DNA of 17,953 nucleotides, taken from positions 1 through 17,953 of the forward strand of contig CALMWI010000130.1 of NCBI GenBank assembly GCA_937873545.1. The letters run 5' to 3'. The notes under the pieces are model-generated. The model did not search any database. It was not told where the DNA came from and saw only the letters and a list, made by a program, of their open reading frames with translations. The stretch comes from an uncultured bacterium. GTDB taxonomy: Bacteria; UBA4055. Both the position numbers and the translations under genes were made by a program. This document shows, piece by piece, positions 15,741 to 17,953 of the stretch; position 1 is the stretch's first letter, and each line of letters starts with the position of its first letter.

Positions 15741-17249
15741 ATGAGGAAAAGGAACTTTTTTTTATTTATACAGGCTTGTGCTGCAGCCATGCTGCTTTGC
15801 TCATGTGTGCTCAGTTCAGGAGTAAAAAAACCTGAGACAGTTATTGCGCCCGTAACTGAATCCGCAGTAGAAAAAGTCGCTCCGGAAGAAATAAATCTGC
15901 ACTCCGAAGAACTTTTGATCAGCGAAGATACGGGCGACAGCAGGATCGTCGAGATATTCAAAGACGAGATACAGGACAACTGCGAGAGAAAATTTCTGGA
16001 CATAATTGTTTTTTACCAGAATGCCGAACTTGCAAAATCCAAGCTTCTTTTCGATAATCTTCTAGAATCGCTCGAATACCTTTACGGAGACATCAAAGTT
16101 TCTGACAAGGTAATGCTTGAAAATTTCTGGAAGGAATTCAGCGATCAGGGTGTAAAGGAATCGAGCCCCAACCTGTTCGATATCTACGAATCTTTGTACT
16201 TCGATGAAGAACTTTTCGCAAAAGAAAAAGATCCGAACGAACTTGTTATCGAGCAGAAAGGAGAAGTATATCAGGTTAAACAGAATAACGCCAATTTTGC
16301 TTATGCCGAAGGAAAAACAAGGGAAATATTTGATCAAGCCGGAAAAAAAGTTACTGACGAGTTTATCAGATCCGTTTATGACAACTATGTTAATTATTTA
16401 AGCGACAGAATAGGCATAAAAGAAACATACATCAGGTCTCAGAAATATATAAAATTCATAAAAAAGAAACTTAATGAGAACAGGCTGAATGAGATATATT
16501 CTTATATTCCGGCTGTAACGACCTCATTTTATGAGGGTGCGAAGAACGGAAGCGTGTGGAGACTTGAGAACACGAAGCAGTACAGAAGCATCAGGAGCGA
16601 TATGGGAGCCTCGACAGCTGAAGTTATAAAAAGAATAAAAGCGCTCGGTAAAAAAGGCAATGAGTTCAACATCATTTCCACGATTCTTGAAGAGGGCAGA
16701 TACGGAATTGAGCCGTCCGAGCTGAGGAAAGATATCTTTACGGACAACTTCTCAAGTTTTATTGCAGCGGTAATCATTTTAAGTAATCCTGATGATCATG
16801 AACTTAACGGAATACAGGCTGACGAGGGCGGAGAAAAAGATTATCTCGCCTCATACGAGACTTATATAAAAGATCCGGCAAAATTTACTTCATCAAAGTC
16901 TGGAGCAAAAGAAAAGCCGCAGAAATCAGCGCCTTCACAAAGTTTTATACGAATAAACTACAAGGTAAAGAAAGGCGATAATCTTCAGAAGATCGCCGAT
17001 CTTTTCAATGTGGGCGTAGCAGATATTAAAGAATGGAATCCTAAAGACACAAAGAAAAAATATATTACGCCGGGGGTAGTACTGCTTATTAAAGGGTATA
17101 AGTATCAGTATTATACGGCAAGATCAGGCGATTCGCTGGGAAAAATAGCTAATAAGTTCGGCATGAAAGAATTTGACCTAAAGAAGATTAATGACCTGAA
17201 TAAGAACACAATTATAAAGGGCAGGAAATATATAGTTAAGAAAAATTAG
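15741..17249 (+). CDS. MltD-like lipoprotein with two LysM domains, catalytic Glu missing
   Basis: The 502-residue lipoprotein has a basic N-terminus, hydrophobic core and lipobox LCSC (C22). The middle region (about 200-370) follows membrane-bound lytic transglycosylase D: RSQKYIKFIKKKLNENRL, then IPAVTTSF (256-263) where MltD has LPIIESAF, then GSVWRL for the GLWQF motif, and FIAAVIILSNP for the late LAAxxIxxNP motif. The catalytic Glu is Thr260, and the AAYNAGEG-type motif reads ISTILEEGR. Two C-terminal LysM domains, about 407-451 (YKVKKGDNLQKIADLF) and 457-502 (YYTARSGDSLGKIANKF), should bind peptidoglycan. A cell-wall-binding lipoprotein without cleavage activity is inferred. ATG 15741 is preferred to TTG 15738; the ribosome binding site (GGGA) is weak. 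Confidence 0.82.
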   Translation: MRKRNFFLFIQACAAAMLLCSCVLSSGVKKPETVIAPVTESAVEKVAPEEINLHSEELLISEDTGDSRIVEIFKDEIQDNCERKFLDIIVFYQNAELAKSKLLFDNLLESLEYLYGDIKVSDKVMLENFWKEFSDQGVKESSPNLFDIYESLYFDEELFAKEKDPNELVIEQKGEVYQVKQNNANFAYAEGKTREIFDQAGKKVTDEFIRSVYDNYVNYLSDRIGIKETYIRSQKYIKFIKKKLNENRLNEIYSYIPAVTTSFYEGAKNGSVWRLENTKQYRSIRSDMGASTAEVIKRIKALGKKGNEFNIISTILEEGRYGIEPSELRKDIFTDNFSSFIAAVIILSNPDDHELNGIQADEGGEKDYLASYETYIKDPAKFTSSKSGAKEKPQKSAPSQSFIRINYKVKKGDNLQKIADLFNVGVADIKEWNPKDTKKKYITPGVVLLIKGYKYQYYTARSGDSLGKIANKFGMKEFDLKKINDLNKNTIIKGRKYIVKKN

Positions 17250-17251
17250 GA
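17248..17251 (+). promoter_or_regulatory. Ribosome binding site for the TTG-initiated GGGP synthase
   Basis: AGGA overlaps the TAG stop of the lipoprotein gene and lies 7 nt before TTG at 17259. No ATG or GTG is available between the in-frame stop at 17247 and the conserved LIVLIDPDK segment, so TTG is the likely start and translation is probably coupled to the upstream gene. Confidence 0.6.
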
Positions 17252-17258
17252 TATTATT

Positions 17259-17953
17259 TTGCTTAATAAAAAAGAAGGTAACAGATCGGGTCTGATCGTA
17301 CTTATAGACCCCGATAAGATCAAAGCTGAAGATGTTATGTCTAAAGTTGGCATATATCAGGATCAGGGTGCGGACGCTTTCTTTTTCGGAAGCAGTCAGC
17401 CTGTTAAGAATGATATTCATGCGATCGCAAAAGAGATAAAAGCATGCGCGAAAATCCCATTGATCCTGTTCCCCGGTTCATCCGAACAGGTCACTCCCTT
17501 TGCCGACGGTATTCTTTTTATAACGCTCATCAGCGGCAGAAATCCCGATTATCTTATTGAACATCATGTTAAAGCTGCTCCATTTGTTAAAAAAATGGGG
17601 CTGAAAGTGCTTCCGACAGCTTATCTTCTTATCGAATGCGGATACAGGACATCTGTCGAGCGCGTAAGCAAGACCCAGCCTCTGCCGTCATCAAACATAC
17701 CCAATATAGCTGCTCATGCTCTGGCGGGCGAGATGATCGGAATGAGATATGTTTATCTCGAAGCCGGAAGCGGAGCGAAGAATCCGGTTTCACCCGAGAT
17801 CATCAAAGCCGTGAAAGCTGAAATATCTGTTCCATTGATCGTAGGCGGCGGTATCAGGACGCCTGAATATGCGAAAGAGCTTGTTGAAGCCGGTGCCGAT
17901 TTTATCGTCGTAGGCAATGTACTAGAAAAGTCCGACGACAAAGACATTGTCAA
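17259..17953 (+). CDS. Geranylgeranylglyceryl phosphate synthase (bacterial group II type), 3' end cut
   Basis: This (betaalpha)8-barrel prenyltransferase joins a long prenyl diphosphate to glycerol-1-phosphate, the first committed step of archaeal-type ether lipids. The visible 231 residues show LIDPDK (15-20), FFGSS, IPLILFPGSSEQV, ADGILFITLISGRNPDYLI, LPTAYLLIE, a TSVERVSKTQPLP segment, YLEAGSGAKNPV (166-177) and the phosphate-binding GGGIRT (196-201). The last motifs match group II enzymes of Bacteroidetes and relatives rather than the Firmicutes PcrB form. About 20 C-terminal residues should lie beyond the window. The start is TTG with a coupled ribosome binding site. Chain-length preference and final product cannot be read from the sequence. 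Confidence 0.92.
   Translation, partial: MLNKKEGNRSGLIVLIDPDKIKAEDVMSKVGIYQDQGADAFFFGSSQPVKNDIHAIAKEIKACAKIPLILFPGSSEQVTPFADGILFITLISGRNPDYLIEHHVKAAPFVKKMGLKVLPTAYLLIECGYRTSVERVSKTQPLPSSNIPNIAAHALAGEMIGMRYVYLEAGSGAKNPVSPEIIKAVKAEISVPLIVGGGIRTPEYAKELVEAGADFIVVGNVLEKSDDKDIV

Noticed and set aside
17636..17821. Small plus-strand frame within the GGGP synthase gene
   Set aside because: It overlaps the conserved EAGSGAKNPV region in another frame and has no recognisable protein features.

Overview
The window looks like chromosomal DNA of a moderately AT-rich Gram-negative-type bacterium, most plausibly a member of the FCB superphylum (Bacteroidetes relatives such as Cloacimonadota or Delongbacteria-like lineages). 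The grounds are a bacterial group II type geranylgeranylglyceryl phosphate synthase at the right edge, a Bacteroidetes-style DUF4175 membrane protein, a lipoyl synthase of the same flavour and two lipoproteins with clear lipoboxes. The lineage is inferred from protein character, not from a marker-gene search.

Left edge (1-403, minus strand): a tRNA cluster read leftward in the order Gly(GCC), Cys(GCA), Leu(TAA), Gly(CCC). It has a good sigma70-type promoter and a terminator-like hairpin between the third and fourth tRNA. None of the three complete tRNAs encodes CCA.

Rest of the window (513-17953, plus strand): ten co-directional reading units with gaps of 0-23 bp or short overlaps and no visible terminator, so probably one long operon. 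In order: a 1241-residue Ser/Thr kinase-ATPase-TPR protein; a DUF4175-like membrane/coiled-coil protein split into two frames by an apparent -1 frameshift near 6702-6756; a 5'-nucleotidase-like lipoprotein; a hybrid sensor histidine kinase with a receiver domain; lipoyl synthase (lipA); an McsB/ATP:guanido phosphotransferase-like protein; a CvpA-family membrane protein; enolase (eno); an MltD-like lipoprotein with two LysM domains; and the start of a GGGP synthase that would make the first ether bond of archaeal-type lipids.

The most striking pattern is that three of these proteins keep a recognisable enzyme fold but appear to have lost the catalytic residues: the nucleotidase-like lipoprotein (metal ligands), the McsB-like protein (active-site motifs) and the MltD-like lipoprotein (catalytic Glu replaced by Thr). 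They share a transcription unit with two signalling kinases, envelope proteins and housekeeping enzymes. I infer an envelope and signalling locus that uses repurposed enzyme folds for binding; no function for the whole has been shown. All residue-level statements are from reading by eye, without database searches.
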